A stretch of DNA of 64,000 bases from Archangium gephyra. Lineage in GTDB: Bacteria; Myxococcota; Myxococcia; Myxococcales; Myxococcaceae. The notes below the pieces were generated by a model. It was given only the letters and a program-made list of their open reading frames with translations. It did no database searches and was not told the DNA's origin. The stretch spans positions 8,642,501 through 8,706,500 of the forward strand of contig NZ_CP011509.1 in assembly GCF_001027285.1 (NCBI RefSeq). The letters are read 5' to 3'. This document shows, piece after piece, positions 53,498 to 62,659 of this stretch (its first letter is position 1; every line of letters begins with the position of its first letter). The translations under genes were made by a program, and so were the position numbers.

Positions 53498-55126
53498 GTG
53501 GCTTCCTCCTTCTCCGCCTCCTGGCTGCGCGGCGATCCGCGAGCCCTCGAATTTCTCTCCGACCGCTTCCGGCACCGGGCCGCCCGCGCCGAGGCAGTGG
53601 CCGCCGCGGCCTCGCGTCCCCTCGCTCCGGCACTCCATGAGGTGCTGGTGGCTCGCAACGCGCGCCTCGCGCCGAGCCCCGCACGCGAGAGGAACCTGGA
53701 GCTGCTCGCCCGTCCCGGCACGACCGCCGTGGTGACAGGTCAGCAGGTCGGGCTCTTCCTGGGGCCGCTCTTCACGGTCTACAAGGCCGCCTCCGCCATC
53801 GCCGCCGCACGCGCCCTCGCCGAGGAGACCGGCCGGCCCTGTGTCCCCGTCTTCTGGCTGCAGACCGAGGACCACGACCTTCCCGAGATCGATCACTGCT
53901 TCGTTCCGCGCAACGCCGGCGGGCCCCTGCGCGTGGCCCTGGAGCTGCCCGACGCCGCCACCTCGCGTGCTCCCGTGGCCCACCGGCACCTGGGCCCGAG
54001 CATCACCGGTGCGCTCGCCGCGCTGCGCGCCGAGCTGAGCGGCAACCCCCACGCGGACGAGCACCTGGCACTGCTCGAGCGCGCCTACCGTCCCGAGGCG
54101 ACGCTGGTGGAGGCCTTCGCCGACGTGCTCTCGTCCCTCTTCGCGGACGAGGGGCTCGTGTTCCTCGACCCGCGAGACCCACGCCTCGCGCCGCTCGCCG
54201 CGCCCATCCATCGCCGTGCCATCGAGGAGGCCGCGGCCATCTGTAGCAAGCTCGCCGAGCGGGGCCAGGCCCTCGCCCAGGCGGGCTTCTCCGAGCAGGT
54301 CCACATCCGTCCGGGCGCACCGTTGAACTTCTTCTCGCCCGGCGGTCCCGAGGGCGCGCGCTACCGCCTCGATCCCACCTCCACTCCCGGGACCTGGAGC
54401 CTCGTGGGCCACCCCGAGGGTGCCTCGGTGACGACGGCCGAGCTCCTCTCCTGGCTGGAGCGCGAGCCACTCCGCTTCACCACCTCCGCCCTGCTGCGGC
54501 CGATCCTCCAGGACACCTGGCTTCCCACGGCGGCCTACGTCGGCGGGCCAGGAGAGATCGCCTACTTCGCGCAGCTCGCGCCCCTGTATGCGCACGCCGG
54601 CCTGCCGATGCCGCTCGTCGTGCCGCGCGCCCGGTTCCGGGTGATCGACGACCGCGCACGCCGCCTGCTCGACAAGCTCGGCCTCTCACCGGATGACGCG
54701 AACGCCCCGCGTGACGAGCTGCTGGCCCGCCTCGCCGCCCGCGACGCCGGGGAAGCCTTCGAGACGCCCGAGGCCGTCGAGGCCCGCCTCGTGAGCGCCT
54801 TCGCCTCCGAGCTCGCCCGCCTCGGTGAGCGCATGGCCGCCATCGACCCGACCTTCGCCCAGGCCATCTCCCGCACCGACAAGACCGTCCGCCGGGGTGT
54901 CTCCCGCCTCGCGGCCCGGTACGGCCGCTCCATCACCCAGCGGGATCAGACCACCCTCGAGCGCGTGGAGCGCCTGCGGGCCTACCTCGCCCCGGACGGC
55001 GCGCCCCAGGAGCGCATCCACGCCCTGCCCTACTACGCGAGCCGTCTCGGCTCCCACGCCTTCCTGCGCCTCGTGCGGGAGGCCTGTGAGCCCTTCTCGG
55101 GCAACCTGAAGGACCTGAAGCCATGA
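53498..55126 (+). CDS. bshC: bacillithiol synthase (cysteine-adding enzyme)
   Basis: 542 residues, the normal length for BshC. GTG 53498 was chosen. Characteristic blocks: [25 protein letters not shown] and [28 protein letters not shown] (HxGH/KMSKS-like adenylylate fold), [19 protein letters not shown], and the C-terminal coiled coil ending [19 protein letters not shown]. It joins cysteine to glucosaminyl-malate to make bacillithiol. It is 52 bases from bshA on the same strand. Of the three classical genes only bshB is not here; a cytoplasmic PIG-L deacetylase elsewhere is expected. Confidence 0.93.
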   Translation: MASSFSASWLRGDPRALEFLSDRFRHRAARAEAVAAAASRPLAPALHEVLVARNARLAPSPARERNLELLARPGTTAVVTGQQVGLFLGPLFTVYKAASAIAAARALAEETGRPCVPVFWLQTEDHDLPEIDHCFVPRNAGGPLRVALELPDAATSRAPVAHRHLGPSITGALAALRAELSGNPHADEHLALLERAYRPEATLVEAFADVLSSLFADEGLVFLDPRDPRLAPLAAPIHRRAIEEAAAICSKLAERGQALAQAGFSEQVHIRPGAPLNFFSPGGPEGARYRLDPTSTPGTWSLVGHPEGASVTTAELLSWLEREPLRFTTSALLRPILQDTWLPTAAYVGGPGEIAYFAQLAPLYAHAGLPMPLVVPRARFRVIDDRARRLLDKLGLSPDDANAPRDELLARLAARDAGEAFETPEAVEARLVSAFASELARLGERMAAIDPTFAQAISRTDKTVRRGVSRLAARYGRSITQRDQTTLERVERLRAYLAPDGAPQERIHALPYYASRLGSHAFLRLVREACEPFSGNLKDLKP

Positions 55127-55178
55127 CCGCGGCTCGCGGGAATACCCTGGCGACGCGCCTGTTCCGGCCCGCAATCCG

Positions 55179-56339
55179 ATGAGCGACCGTCTCAATCTGG
55201 CCATCACCTGCTTTCCCACCTTTGGAGGCAGCGGCCTGGTCGCGACCGAGATCGGTCTGGCCATGGCGGAGCGCGGCCACCGCGTCCACTTCATCGCGCG
55301 CGATCTGCCGGTGCGGCTCCATGGCATGACGCGCAAGGTGGTCTTCCACGAGGTGACGGAGAGCGACTACCCGGCGCTCTCCCACTCGGGGACGTACCCC
55401 CTGGCGCTCGCCTCGAAGATGATCGAGGTCGCGAGCTACGAGCACCTGGACATCCTGCACGTCCACTACGCGGTGCCCCATGCCACGGCGGCCTGGATGG
55501 CCCGCGAGGTGCTCGGGGACAAGGCGCCGCGCATCGTGACGACGCTCCACGGCACCGACACCACGCTCGTGGGCACGGACCCCACCTACCTGCCCATCAC
55601 GCGCTTCTCCATCCTGCGCAGCGACGCGGTGACCACGCCCTCGGCGTTCCTGCGGCGCGCCACCTGGGAGGGCTTCGGCATCCCGGAGACGTTCCCCATC
55701 GACGTCATCCCCAACTTCGTCGACACGGAGCGCTACTGGCCTACCCGAGACCGGGCCCACCTGCGCCAGCTCTTCCCTGGACTGGAGCAGGACGAGCCCG
55801 TGCTCATCCACGTCTCGAACTTCCGGCCCGTCAAACGCATCGGCGACGTGGTGTCCGTCTTCGCGGCGGTCCAGGGCAGGCGCCTGTGCCGGTTGGTGAT
55901 GATTGGTGACGGCCCCGAGCGCTCTCCCGCCGAGCGCAGGGTGCGGGAGCTCGGGCTCGAGGACCGCGTGGCCTTCCTGGGCAAACAGGAGAGCTTCGTG
56001 GAGATCCTCGCGGCCACGGATGTCTTCCTGCTGCCGAGTGAGCAGGAGAGCTTCGGACTCGCGGCGCTCGAGGCGCTGAGCTGCGGAATCCCGGTGGTCG
56101 CGAGCAACATCGGCGGCATCCCGGAGCAGGTCGAGCACGGGAAGACGGGCTACCTCGCGCCGGTGGGCGACGTGGAGGCCATGGCCGGCCACGTGCTCGA
56201 GCTCGTTCGCGAGCCCGAGCGCTGGCGGGGATTTTCCCGCCGCGCCCGGGAGAACGTCCTGGAGCGCTTCCAGCTCGGGCCGGCGATCGATCGCTACGAG
56301 GCGCTCTATCGCCGGCTCCTGGCCGGAAAGACGCCCTGA
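55179..56339 (+). CDS. bshA: N-acetyl-alpha-D-glucosaminyl L-malate synthase
   Basis: 386 residues, a GT4 glycosyltransferase. N-terminal GITCFPTFGGSG-like AITCFPTFGGSGLVATEIGL, DILHVHYAVPHATAAWMAR and HGTDTTLVGTD, and C-terminal VLIHVSNFRPVKRI, GDGPERSPAE and EQESFGLAALEALSCGIPVV (E-x7-E) are all as in BshA. The enzyme transfers GlcNAc from UDP-GlcNAc to L-malate, the first step of bacillithiol synthesis. It is the second gene after bshC and probably in the same transcript. Complete and of usual length. It converges with the DUF2911 gene with no gap. Confidence 0.95.
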   Translation: MSDRLNLAITCFPTFGGSGLVATEIGLAMAERGHRVHFIARDLPVRLHGMTRKVVFHEVTESDYPALSHSGTYPLALASKMIEVASYEHLDILHVHYAVPHATAAWMAREVLGDKAPRIVTTLHGTDTTLVGTDPTYLPITRFSILRSDAVTTPSAFLRRATWEGFGIPETFPIDVIPNFVDTERYWPTRDRAHLRQLFPGLEQDEPVLIHVSNFRPVKRIGDVVSVFAAVQGRRLCRLVMIGDGPERSPAERRVRELGLEDRVAFLGKQESFVEILAATDVFLLPSEQESFGLAALEALSCGIPVVASNIGGIPEQVEHGKTGYLAPVGDVEAMAGHVLELVREPERWRGFSRRARENVLERFQLGPAIDRYEALYRRLLAGKTP

Positions 56340-57185
56340 CTACTTCTTGCCCTTCCAGTCCTGGAGGGCCTTGGCGACCTGATCCTTGAAGAAGAAGTTC
56401 TGGTCCTTCTGGCCCAGGTCCCAGGCCGTCTGCGCGAACTTGCGGGCCTCGGCGAACTTGCCCGTGCGCGCCAGGATGTCGGCCTTGATCCAGTTGTTGT
56501 ACCAGTGCGACTGGATGGCCAGCGAGTCATCCGCGTAGCCCAGCGCGGTGTTGTAGTCCTTGGACGTATCGGCCACGTAGCGGGCCGCGTTGGCCAGGGA
56601 GCGCCACGCGCCGTTCACCGCGGACTGGATGTTGGCCTGGGCGTACGCCGCCGTGTCCGTCTTGACGGGCACCGAGACGCGCACGGTCCCCCACTCGAGG
56701 TCCAGAGAGGTCTGGTCATCGGTGGTGTTGGAGAAGAGGAACGTCATGCGCTCGCGGTTGGGAATCTCGGAGGGGGTGGCGGAGACGCGAACGACGTCGT
56801 CCTTCTGGTCGTAGGCCTTGCCACCGCCGAACAGACCGAGCTCCTTGTTCAGCACCACCGTCCACTCCTTCTCGGCGGGGATGGTGACGAGGGAGTAGGT
56901 GCCGGCGGGGACGGCCTTGCCGCCGAAGGTCACATCCCGGCTGAAGGAGATCTTCGTGGCCATGTTGGCGCCGGTGCGCCACACCTGACCGAAGGGGACG
57001 AGCTCGCCCCACAGCTTGCGCCCCTTGACGGCGGGGCTCGAATAGTCGACCGAGATCTCGGTCAGACCCACGTCCTGCATCACCTTGGCCGACGGGCTCG
57101 CGGCGGGCAGCTCGAGCTGCGCCGAGGCGGGCAGCGCGGTGAGGGACACCACAACAGCGACAACACACCCAAGAAGCTTCTTCAT
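56340..57185 (-). CDS. DUF2911 exported protein
   Basis: 281 residues. ATG 57185 follows a GTGAGG ribosome site. The signal peptide MKKLLGCVVAVVVSLTALPASA precedes the DUF2911 domain: VDYSSPAVKGRKLWGELVPFGQVWRTGANMATKI, VPAGTYSLVTIPAEKEWTVVLNK and TFLFSNTTDDQTSLDLEWG. The last 90 residues are helical, TPR-like (YADDSLAIQSHWYNNWIKADIL). The family is periplasmic and of unknown role, common in Bacteroidetes and myxobacteria. Single gene. Confidence 0.85.
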   Translation of the reverse strand: MKKLLGCVVAVVVSLTALPASAQLELPAASPSAKVMQDVGLTEISVDYSSPAVKGRKLWGELVPFGQVWRTGANMATKISFSRDVTFGGKAVPAGTYSLVTIPAEKEWTVVLNKELGLFGGGKAYDQKDDVVRVSATPSEIPNRERMTFLFSNTTDDQTSLDLEWGTVRVSVPVKTDTAAYAQANIQSAVNGAWRSLANAARYVADTSKDYNTALGYADDSLAIQSHWYNNWIKADILARTGKFAEARKFAQTAWDLGQKDQNFFFKDQVAKALQDWKGKK

Positions 57186-57249
57186 TGTCCTCACTTGGTC
57201 CTTTTGCTCGGGGAAGGCGGATGAGCGGCCGGAATCTATAGATCGTGCC

Positions 57250-58422
57250 TCACGCCGTCAGCACCAGTTTGACGAGCTCCGGCGGGCTGCCCACGCGCAT
57301 GGGCGGGCCCCAGAAGCCGCAGCCCCGGCTCACGTAGAGGTGCGAGCCGCCATGCTGGTAGAGCCCCGCGGAGTGTTCCCAGGCCAGTCCGATGAAGAAG
57401 GTCATGGGGACGAGCTGTCCACCATGGGTATGGCCGGAGATCTGCACGTCCACACCGCGCTCCGCCGCGACCTTGAAGTTGGCGGGCTGGTGCGCGAGCA
57501 GCACCGAGGCCCGGTCCGGGTCCCTTCCCGCGAGTGCCAGGTCGAGGTCGTAGCCCTTCTTGCCGCGCCGGCGTCCGCCGCTCCAGTCATCCACGCCCAC
57601 GAGGTCCAACGAGCCGCCCGCGTCACCGATGCGCACGTGGCGGTTGCGCAACACCTGGATGCCGAGCGTCCCGAGGAACGCCGACCACTCCTCGTCGCCC
57701 GAGAAGTAGTCGTGATTGCCGGTGACGAAGAAGGAGCCGAAGCGCGACTTCAGGTTCGCGAGTGCCGCCACGTGCCCCCCGAGCGTGGGCACGTCCCCGT
57801 CCACGAGGTCTCCCGTGATGGCGAAGAGATCCGGCCGGAGCGCGTTGGCCTGACGGACCAGCTCGTCCATGAACCTGCGCTGGATGAAGGGGCCCACATG
57901 GATGTCCGTGAGCTGGACGATGCTGAGTCCCTCCAGGGCCCTGGGCAGCTTGGGAACCTTCAGCACCACCTCGGTCACCGTGGGGGGAGCGAAGGCCCTC
58001 CAGGTTCCATAGGCAGCCAGCCCCCCACCCGTGACGGCCGCACCGCTGGCCACCGCCCGGGAGAGGAAGCGCCGCCGCTCCTCGTCCACGGGCGGAGAGG
58101 CAGGCGCGCGAAGCCGCCGCCCCAGCGCCACGAGCCCTCGGCCCAGGTCCAGGACGAGCAGCGCAACCACCAACAGGAGCGCCACACCCATCCAGGTGTA
58201 GGTGACCACCGAGAGGGCATCCGAGAGCTCCATAGGCAGAGCGTCCAGCAGCGGGCGCCGGAGCAGCAGCACGAGCGTCATCAAGAGGAACACGGCCACG
58301 GCCAGGAACCGGAGCGCGCGGCTGCGGACCGTGTCTCGCACCAGCCGCCGGTACAGATAGAGGTGTCCCAGCAGGGCGCCAGTCGCGATGAAGATCGAGA
58401 AGGAGAAGAACCGGAGCAGCAT
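57250..58422 (-). CDS. membrane-anchored metallophosphoesterase
   Basis: 390 residues. ATG 58422 was taken. Four hydrophobic segments fill the first 105 residues, then a Tat-like RRRFLSRAVASGAAVTGGGLAAYG stretch and the phosphoesterase domain: D-I-H (VQLTDIHVGPFIQ), GDLVDGD, GNHDYFSG, AHQP and GHTHGGQLVP, the complete dimetal site of the YkuE/YaeI group. Known relatives cleave phosphodiester bonds in lipid or nucleotide substrates (UDP-diacylglucosamine, cAMP-like); the substrate here is open. Single gene, next to an AT-rich divergent promoter region. Confidence 0.88.
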   Translation of the reverse strand: MLLRFFSFSIFIATGALLGHLYLYRRLVRDTVRSRALRFLAVAVFLLMTLVLLLRRPLLDALPMELSDALSVVTYTWMGVALLLVVALLVLDLGRGLVALGRRLRAPASPPVDEERRRFLSRAVASGAAVTGGGLAAYGTWRAFAPPTVTEVVLKVPKLPRALEGLSIVQLTDIHVGPFIQRRFMDELVRQANALRPDLFAITGDLVDGDVPTLGGHVAALANLKSRFGSFFVTGNHDYFSGDEEWSAFLGTLGIQVLRNRHVRIGDAGGSLDLVGVDDWSGGRRRGKKGYDLDLALAGRDPDRASVLLAHQPANFKVAAERGVDVQISGHTHGGQLVPMTFFIGLAWEHSAGLYQHGGSHLYVSRGCGFWGPPMRVGSPPELVKLVLTA

Positions 58423-58435
58423 GGGACGCAACCTA

Positions 58436-58449
58436 GCTCAATTTTGAGC
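58436..58449. promoter_or_regulatory. short perfect palindrome in divergent promoter region
   Basis: GCTCAATTTTGAGC is a six-base inverted repeat with a two-base centre. It lies between the divergent metallophosphoesterase and lipoprotein genes in an AT-rich stretch. It may be an operator; no known regulator site matches. Low confidence. Confidence 0.3.
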
Positions 58450-58576
58450 AACAATTAATCCAACCAATGAAGCGGTGCACAGCCCGCTAAGATTGTAATA
58501 CTGTAGTGAACTTGACACCCTCCAGATGCCACGTGCTCTTCTGAAAGAGCCGCATCACTCATGCCTCTGGGGGACC

Positions 58577-59353
58577 ATGCTCCGCGTATCGAAATACCTC
58601 GCCATTTTCATCAGCATCCACCTGCTTGCAAGCTGTGGGGGTGTGGAGCCTCCCTGCTCACCGGAAACGTGCGCGGGTTGCTGCATGGGCGGGGTCTGCC
58701 AGGACGGGGATACCGTCGGTGGCTGCGGGCGTGGTGGCGCGGAATGCAAGCAGTGCGGAACCGGCTTCATCTGTGCCGCGGATCAACAATGCACGGCCCA
58801 GAGCTCGTGCGACGTCTCGACCTGCCCGGGATGTTGCTTCAACGGCACCTGCGTGACGGCTCCAACGGCCGTTGCGTGCGGCGCCCACGGTGCTCTCTGT
58901 AAGCAATGCGGACCCAATACCGTCTGCGACGCCGGCGAATGCGTGCCCGATGCAGCCATCAAGTGGCGTGTGAGCGCGATCCTCGCGGAAGTGAACCCCC
59001 AGGACACTTCTGGAAATGATTGGGACATCGCCGATGGCTCTGCCCCTGACGTCTACGTGGCCCTGTCATGCCCTCCCGCCAGCGCCCCGAACATCGTCTC
59101 GACTCCCGCGGTCGAAGCCTACGCGCCTCAATGGACCTCGGACGGCTGCACGTCCACCTTCGGGAGTCTGACGAAAGAGCCCGTGTCGGTAACGGTTTAC
59201 GACTATGACCCCTTCACGCCCACGAACGATCTCGTCGCCAACTTCACGATGCAGCTGAGCGCAGTCCATCTCTCCGATCAGTTGGAGTTCACCCTTCCAC
59301 CGACGCAGGGACTCAAATCCCTGACATTCAGGGTCACCCGCGTCGGGAAGTGA
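58577..59353 (+). CDS. Cys-rich lipoprotein with two repeats and C2-like tail
   Basis: 258 residues. Start 58577 gives a signal peptide with lipobox LLASC (Cys20). Two similar 40-45-residue Cys-rich units follow: CSPETCAGCCMGGVCQDG...CKQCGTGFICAADQQC and CDVSTCPGCCFNGTCVTA...CKQCGPNTVCDAGEC, about eight to ten cysteines each, common in myxobacterial lipoproteins. Residues 130-258 are a strand-rich domain (KWRVSAILAEVNPQDTSG, DVYVALSCPP, VSVTVYDYDPF) that resembles a C2 or beta-sandwich fold. No catalytic motif. Probably a surface-exposed protein with a metal- or ligand-binding domain. Confidence 0.72.
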   Translation: MLRVSKYLAIFISIHLLASCGGVEPPCSPETCAGCCMGGVCQDGDTVGGCGRGGAECKQCGTGFICAADQQCTAQSSCDVSTCPGCCFNGTCVTAPTAVACGAHGALCKQCGPNTVCDAGECVPDAAIKWRVSAILAEVNPQDTSGNDWDIADGSAPDVYVALSCPPASAPNIVSTPAVEAYAPQWTSDGCTSTFGSLTKEPVSVTVYDYDPFTPTNDLVANFTMQLSAVHLSDQLEFTLPPTQGLKSLTFRVTRVGK

Positions 59354-59385
59354 TGGCTGTTTCGCACACGGCTCGAGATTGAATC

Positions 59386-60795
59386 ATGTCTCCACGACTC
59401 CAACCCACCCCCGGACTGCGTGCGCTCATCGTCACGGCTCTGCAAGTCGAGTCTCGAGCCGTGTGTGAGCACCTGAGTTCCCTGGGAGAAGTCGAACACG
59501 AAGCGGGAAGCATCTATCGGCGGGGACTCTTCGCCGCGAAAGACAGATGCTGGGAGGTCTTCGTCGCCGAGGTAGGCACGAACAACCCGCGCACTGCATA
59601 CGAGACGGAACGGGCCATCAACAAACTCCAGCCCAAGGTGGCGCTGCTGGTCGGAGTTGCCGGTGGCCTGAAGGACGTCACCGTGGGTGCGGTCGTCGCC
59701 GCGTCGGAGGTCTACAACTATGACTCAGGAAAGGAGGCCGAGGGATTCAGAGCGAGACCCAGGGGAAGCGAATGTAGCGCGCCGCTGGTGCAGAGGGCAC
59801 GTATCGATGCGGGTACCAGCCAATGGACGAACCGCGTCAAGGACGGGCTGGCCGGACAGCAACCCAAGGTCTTCATAGGCCCTATCGTCTCGGGCGAGAA
59901 GGTCATCGCCAATACGAACTCACCTGTCTATCGGTTCATCCGCAGCGTGTACGATGACGCTCTCGCGACGGAAATGGAGGGCAGTGGCTTCATGGTGGCC
60001 GCACGCTCCAATCCAGGCGTGGACGCCATCGTGATTCGTGGCATTTCCGACCTGATCGATGAAAAGGCCAGATCGGATGCGGGCGGATCACAGGAGGTCG
60101 CGTCGAGACATGCCAGTGCCTTCGCCTTCGAAATGCTGTCCAACCTGGGCACGACCCGCTACGCCTCCGCCGCCCCCAGGAGCAGCAAGACCACCCGCCT
60201 TGTCTGGACGTCCGCTCTCGCCATCATGGGAACGGTGCTGGGGTATTCCGCTCTCAACCGAGTCGCCTCGATACAACCTGCCCCCACGACGCTCGGCAGC
60301 CTCCAGCAAACCCGAATCACTCCCACGCAACAGCCCCAACTGGCCCCTCCTTCGGCAGGGCGCATCCAGCGCGTCAATCAAGCCAGGCCTTCGCTGGTCG
60401 GTCCCGCCCGGACGATTGAGCAGTTGCGTGCGCTCACAGCGGTTTCGCTGGCTACGGGCTCAACGACCACCCTCAGTCAATTGGATCCAGGCCACATCGC
60501 ATTCATCCAACCCTGGAATATCTCTCCGACCGCGGAGGCAACTCCTCAGAGGACATCCCGGAACACCTACGAGGTACACCGACTGCGAACGGGTCAATTC
60601 GTTTTGATTGGGAGCATCTCTCAACAAGACGCCGTCGGCATCAAAGCCGGAACACAAAGCCTCAACCTCCAGCCCGGCGCGAAGCCCAGCAACGAGAGCA
60701 TCATTGGCATTCCCTTCGAGATGATTCGTTCAACGCAGGTGCAGCGCACCTCTGCCGAATCTCAAAGTGTCCATGTCGAGCTGACGGACCCATGA
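59386..60795 (+). CDS. nucleoside-phosphorylase-superfamily domain with transmembrane segment
   Basis: 469 residues. Residues 10-255 form a PNP/MTAN-type fold: ALIVTALQVESRAVCEHLS, VGVAGGLKDVTVGAVVAASEVY, and EMEGSGFMVAARSNPGVDAIVIRGISDL (the catalytic Glu-Met-Glu and Asp). A single hydrophobic segment (about 268-288, LVWTSALAIMGTVLGYSAL) leads to about 180 residues of Ser/Thr/Gln/Pro-rich sequence, probably outside the cytoplasm. PNP-fold domains joined to sensor or membrane parts are known in signalling and conflict proteins, where they hydrolyse nucleosides. No signal peptide at the start, so the enzyme part is cytoplasmic. Not clearly in an operon. Confidence 0.75.
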   Translation: MSPRLQPTPGLRALIVTALQVESRAVCEHLSSLGEVEHEAGSIYRRGLFAAKDRCWEVFVAEVGTNNPRTAYETERAINKLQPKVALLVGVAGGLKDVTVGAVVAASEVYNYDSGKEAEGFRARPRGSECSAPLVQRARIDAGTSQWTNRVKDGLAGQQPKVFIGPIVSGEKVIANTNSPVYRFIRSVYDDALATEMEGSGFMVAARSNPGVDAIVIRGISDLIDEKARSDAGGSQEVASRHASAFAFEMLSNLGTTRYASAAPRSSKTTRLVWTSALAIMGTVLGYSALNRVASIQPAPTTLGSLQQTRITPTQQPQLAPPSAGRIQRVNQARPSLVGPARTIEQLRALTAVSLATGSTTTLSQLDPGHIAFIQPWNISPTAEATPQRTSRNTYEVHRLRTGQFVLIGSISQQDAVGIKAGTQSLNLQPGAKPSNESIIGIPFEMIRSTQVQRTSAESQSVHVELTDP

Positions 60796-60832
60796 GCGCA
60801 CTCTCTCCTCTGGGCGTATAGAATCCACCCCC

Positions 60833-62647
60833 ATGCTCCGCCTCCAGGCGCTCGCCCTGAGCCTGCTGCTCACCCTGCCCCTCTCCGCTCATGCCGAAGA
60901 GGACCCGAAGGCCGATGACTTCAAACCGGTCCTCGCGGTCCTCTACTTCGACAACAACACCGGCAAGCCCGCGCTCGATGTCCTGCGCAAGGGCTTCGCG
61001 GACATGATGGTGACGGACCTGTCCGCGGTGCGGCAGCTCCAGGTCGTCGAGCGCGAGAAACTCCAGAAGCTGCTCGATGAGCTGAAGCTGCAGCAGAGCA
61101 GCTATTTCGACCCGAAGACGCTCCAGCGGCTCGGCCAGGGCATGGGCGCGCAGTTCGCGGTGACGGGCTCCATCCTGGCGGTCGATCCCTCCCTGCGCAT
61201 CGACGTCCGGCTCGTGGAGATCGCCACCAGCAAGGTCCTCCTCGCCGAGAAGGTCACGGGCCAGAAGAACCAGCTCTTCGACCTGCAGCAGAAGCTCGTG
61301 GGCCGGTTCGTGAAGGCGCTCCTGCCCAGGCTCGATCAGCTCCCGAGGCCTCGCAGCCGCGCGCCCGACGTGGACACCCTGCTGAGCTACTCCAAGGGCA
61401 TCGACCTGGCGGACCAGGGGAAGCTCCAGGAGGCCAGTGACCAGCTCGCAGCGGTGGTGAGCCAGGCCCCCACGTTTCTCCTCGCGCGCCAGCGCCACGA
61501 GGAGCTGCTCACCCGCTTGAAGGAAGCCCAGCAGCGGCGGACCGAGACGCTCCTCGACGTGAACGAGCTCCTCGGGCAACGCTCGGAGCAGTACCTCCAG
61601 GGCAAGGACATGGCCTCGCTCGATGAGAAGGACAGCGCCACGTTCCTCGCCTGGCGGCTCATCCGGATGCAGTACCTGGCCCGGCAGCTGCACAAGCACC
61701 TCGCTCCCAAACACCCCAACCTCGTACTCCCAGGCCATGAGTCCCAGGCCCTGGAGTGGATGAAGCGCTGGCACGAGCAGGCCCGCGCCTACGTCCAGGA
61801 GACCCACGCATACGTGCGGCGCTTCTCATCGGAGATGAACGGGACGCGCATGATGCCCAGCACCCGCCTGCAGCTCCCGCCCGAGGACACGGAGTACGTG
61901 CGTCAAGCGAAGTACGGCCCGCTCCAGCTCGATGAAGAGGTGCGCATCACCGTCGCGCGGGCCCTGTTGATGGGCAGGTTCAAGGAGGGGGATGACACCG
62001 AGGACTTCCAGGTGGGGCCCTCACCCTCGGACCTGGAGCCCACCCTCGCGGAGCAGGGCTTCCGGCTGCTCGAGGAGGCCGTCGAGGAAGCCGCGTCCCT
62101 CCCGCCCCGGCAGTACGAGCTCCGCGCGTACATCGCGCTGGAGCTCCACGGCGATGCGCTCATGCGTAAGGGCCGCATGGAGGAGGCGATCGCCCGCTGG
62201 CAGCGGTTCCTCGACCTGTTCCCGGCCGCGAACCGGTTCAACTTCATGAGCGACAAGATCAAGACCGCGCTGGGCGTGGGCTCCAACACCCGCTCGAACG
62301 CGGGCGCCACCTTCCCGCAGGCCCTGGAAGACTGCGACAAGAAAGGCATCCTCGAGGGTTACAGCCAGGAACTCCACCGGCGGCTGATGACACGCGGCTA
62401 CAAGGCGGCGCGCGAGCTGTTCACCGAGGTGGACACCCGGTGCGGTGAGTCCCGGGAGCTGAAGCCGTACTTGCGCAGCCTGCTCACCTCCTCGGCCCTG
62501 TCCGCCGCGCAGGCCCACGACTGCGCCACGTTCCACGAGCTGATGACAACCCGCTTCCTCGCCCTCAACGGCAGCGCGAGCGACACGGCCGGGTACCTCA
62601 AGAACTACGTGCCGCACTGCCAGAAGCCGGAGCCCGCGGCGCCCTGA
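60833..62647 (+). CDS. exported CsgG/curli-assembly-like protein with TPR-like part
   Basis: 604 residues. A cleavable signal (MLRLQALALSLLLTLPLSAHA) precedes a CsgG-like domain (about 30-170): VLAVLYFDNNTGKPALDVLRKGFADMM, VVEREKLQKLLDELKL, GAQFAVTGSILAVD and RLVEIATSKVLLAEKVTG. The remainder is helical with TPR-like repeats (DLADQGKLQEASDQLAAVV, MRKGRMEEAIARWQRFLDL) and is rich in Arg and Gln. CsgG-type domains build secretion pores or sense envelope state; here the lipobox is missing, so it is soluble periplasmic. Convergent with the partial membrane protein. Confidence 0.78.
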   Translation: MLRLQALALSLLLTLPLSAHAEEDPKADDFKPVLAVLYFDNNTGKPALDVLRKGFADMMVTDLSAVRQLQVVEREKLQKLLDELKLQQSSYFDPKTLQRLGQGMGAQFAVTGSILAVDPSLRIDVRLVEIATSKVLLAEKVTGQKNQLFDLQQKLVGRFVKALLPRLDQLPRPRSRAPDVDTLLSYSKGIDLADQGKLQEASDQLAAVVSQAPTFLLARQRHEELLTRLKEAQQRRTETLLDVNELLGQRSEQYLQGKDMASLDEKDSATFLAWRLIRMQYLARQLHKHLAPKHPNLVLPGHESQALEWMKRWHEQARAYVQETHAYVRRFSSEMNGTRMMPSTRLQLPPEDTEYVRQAKYGPLQLDEEVRITVARALLMGRFKEGDDTEDFQVGPSPSDLEPTLAEQGFRLLEEAVEEAASLPPRQYELRAYIALELHGDALMRKGRMEEAIARWQRFLDLFPAANRFNFMSDKIKTALGVGSNTRSNAGATFPQALEDCDKKGILEGYSQELHRRLMTRGYKAARELFTEVDTRCGESRELKPYLRSLLTSSALSAAQAHDCATFHELMTTRFLALNGSASDTAGYLKNYVPHCQKPEPAAP

Positions 62648-62659
62648 GCCGCGAGCCCC

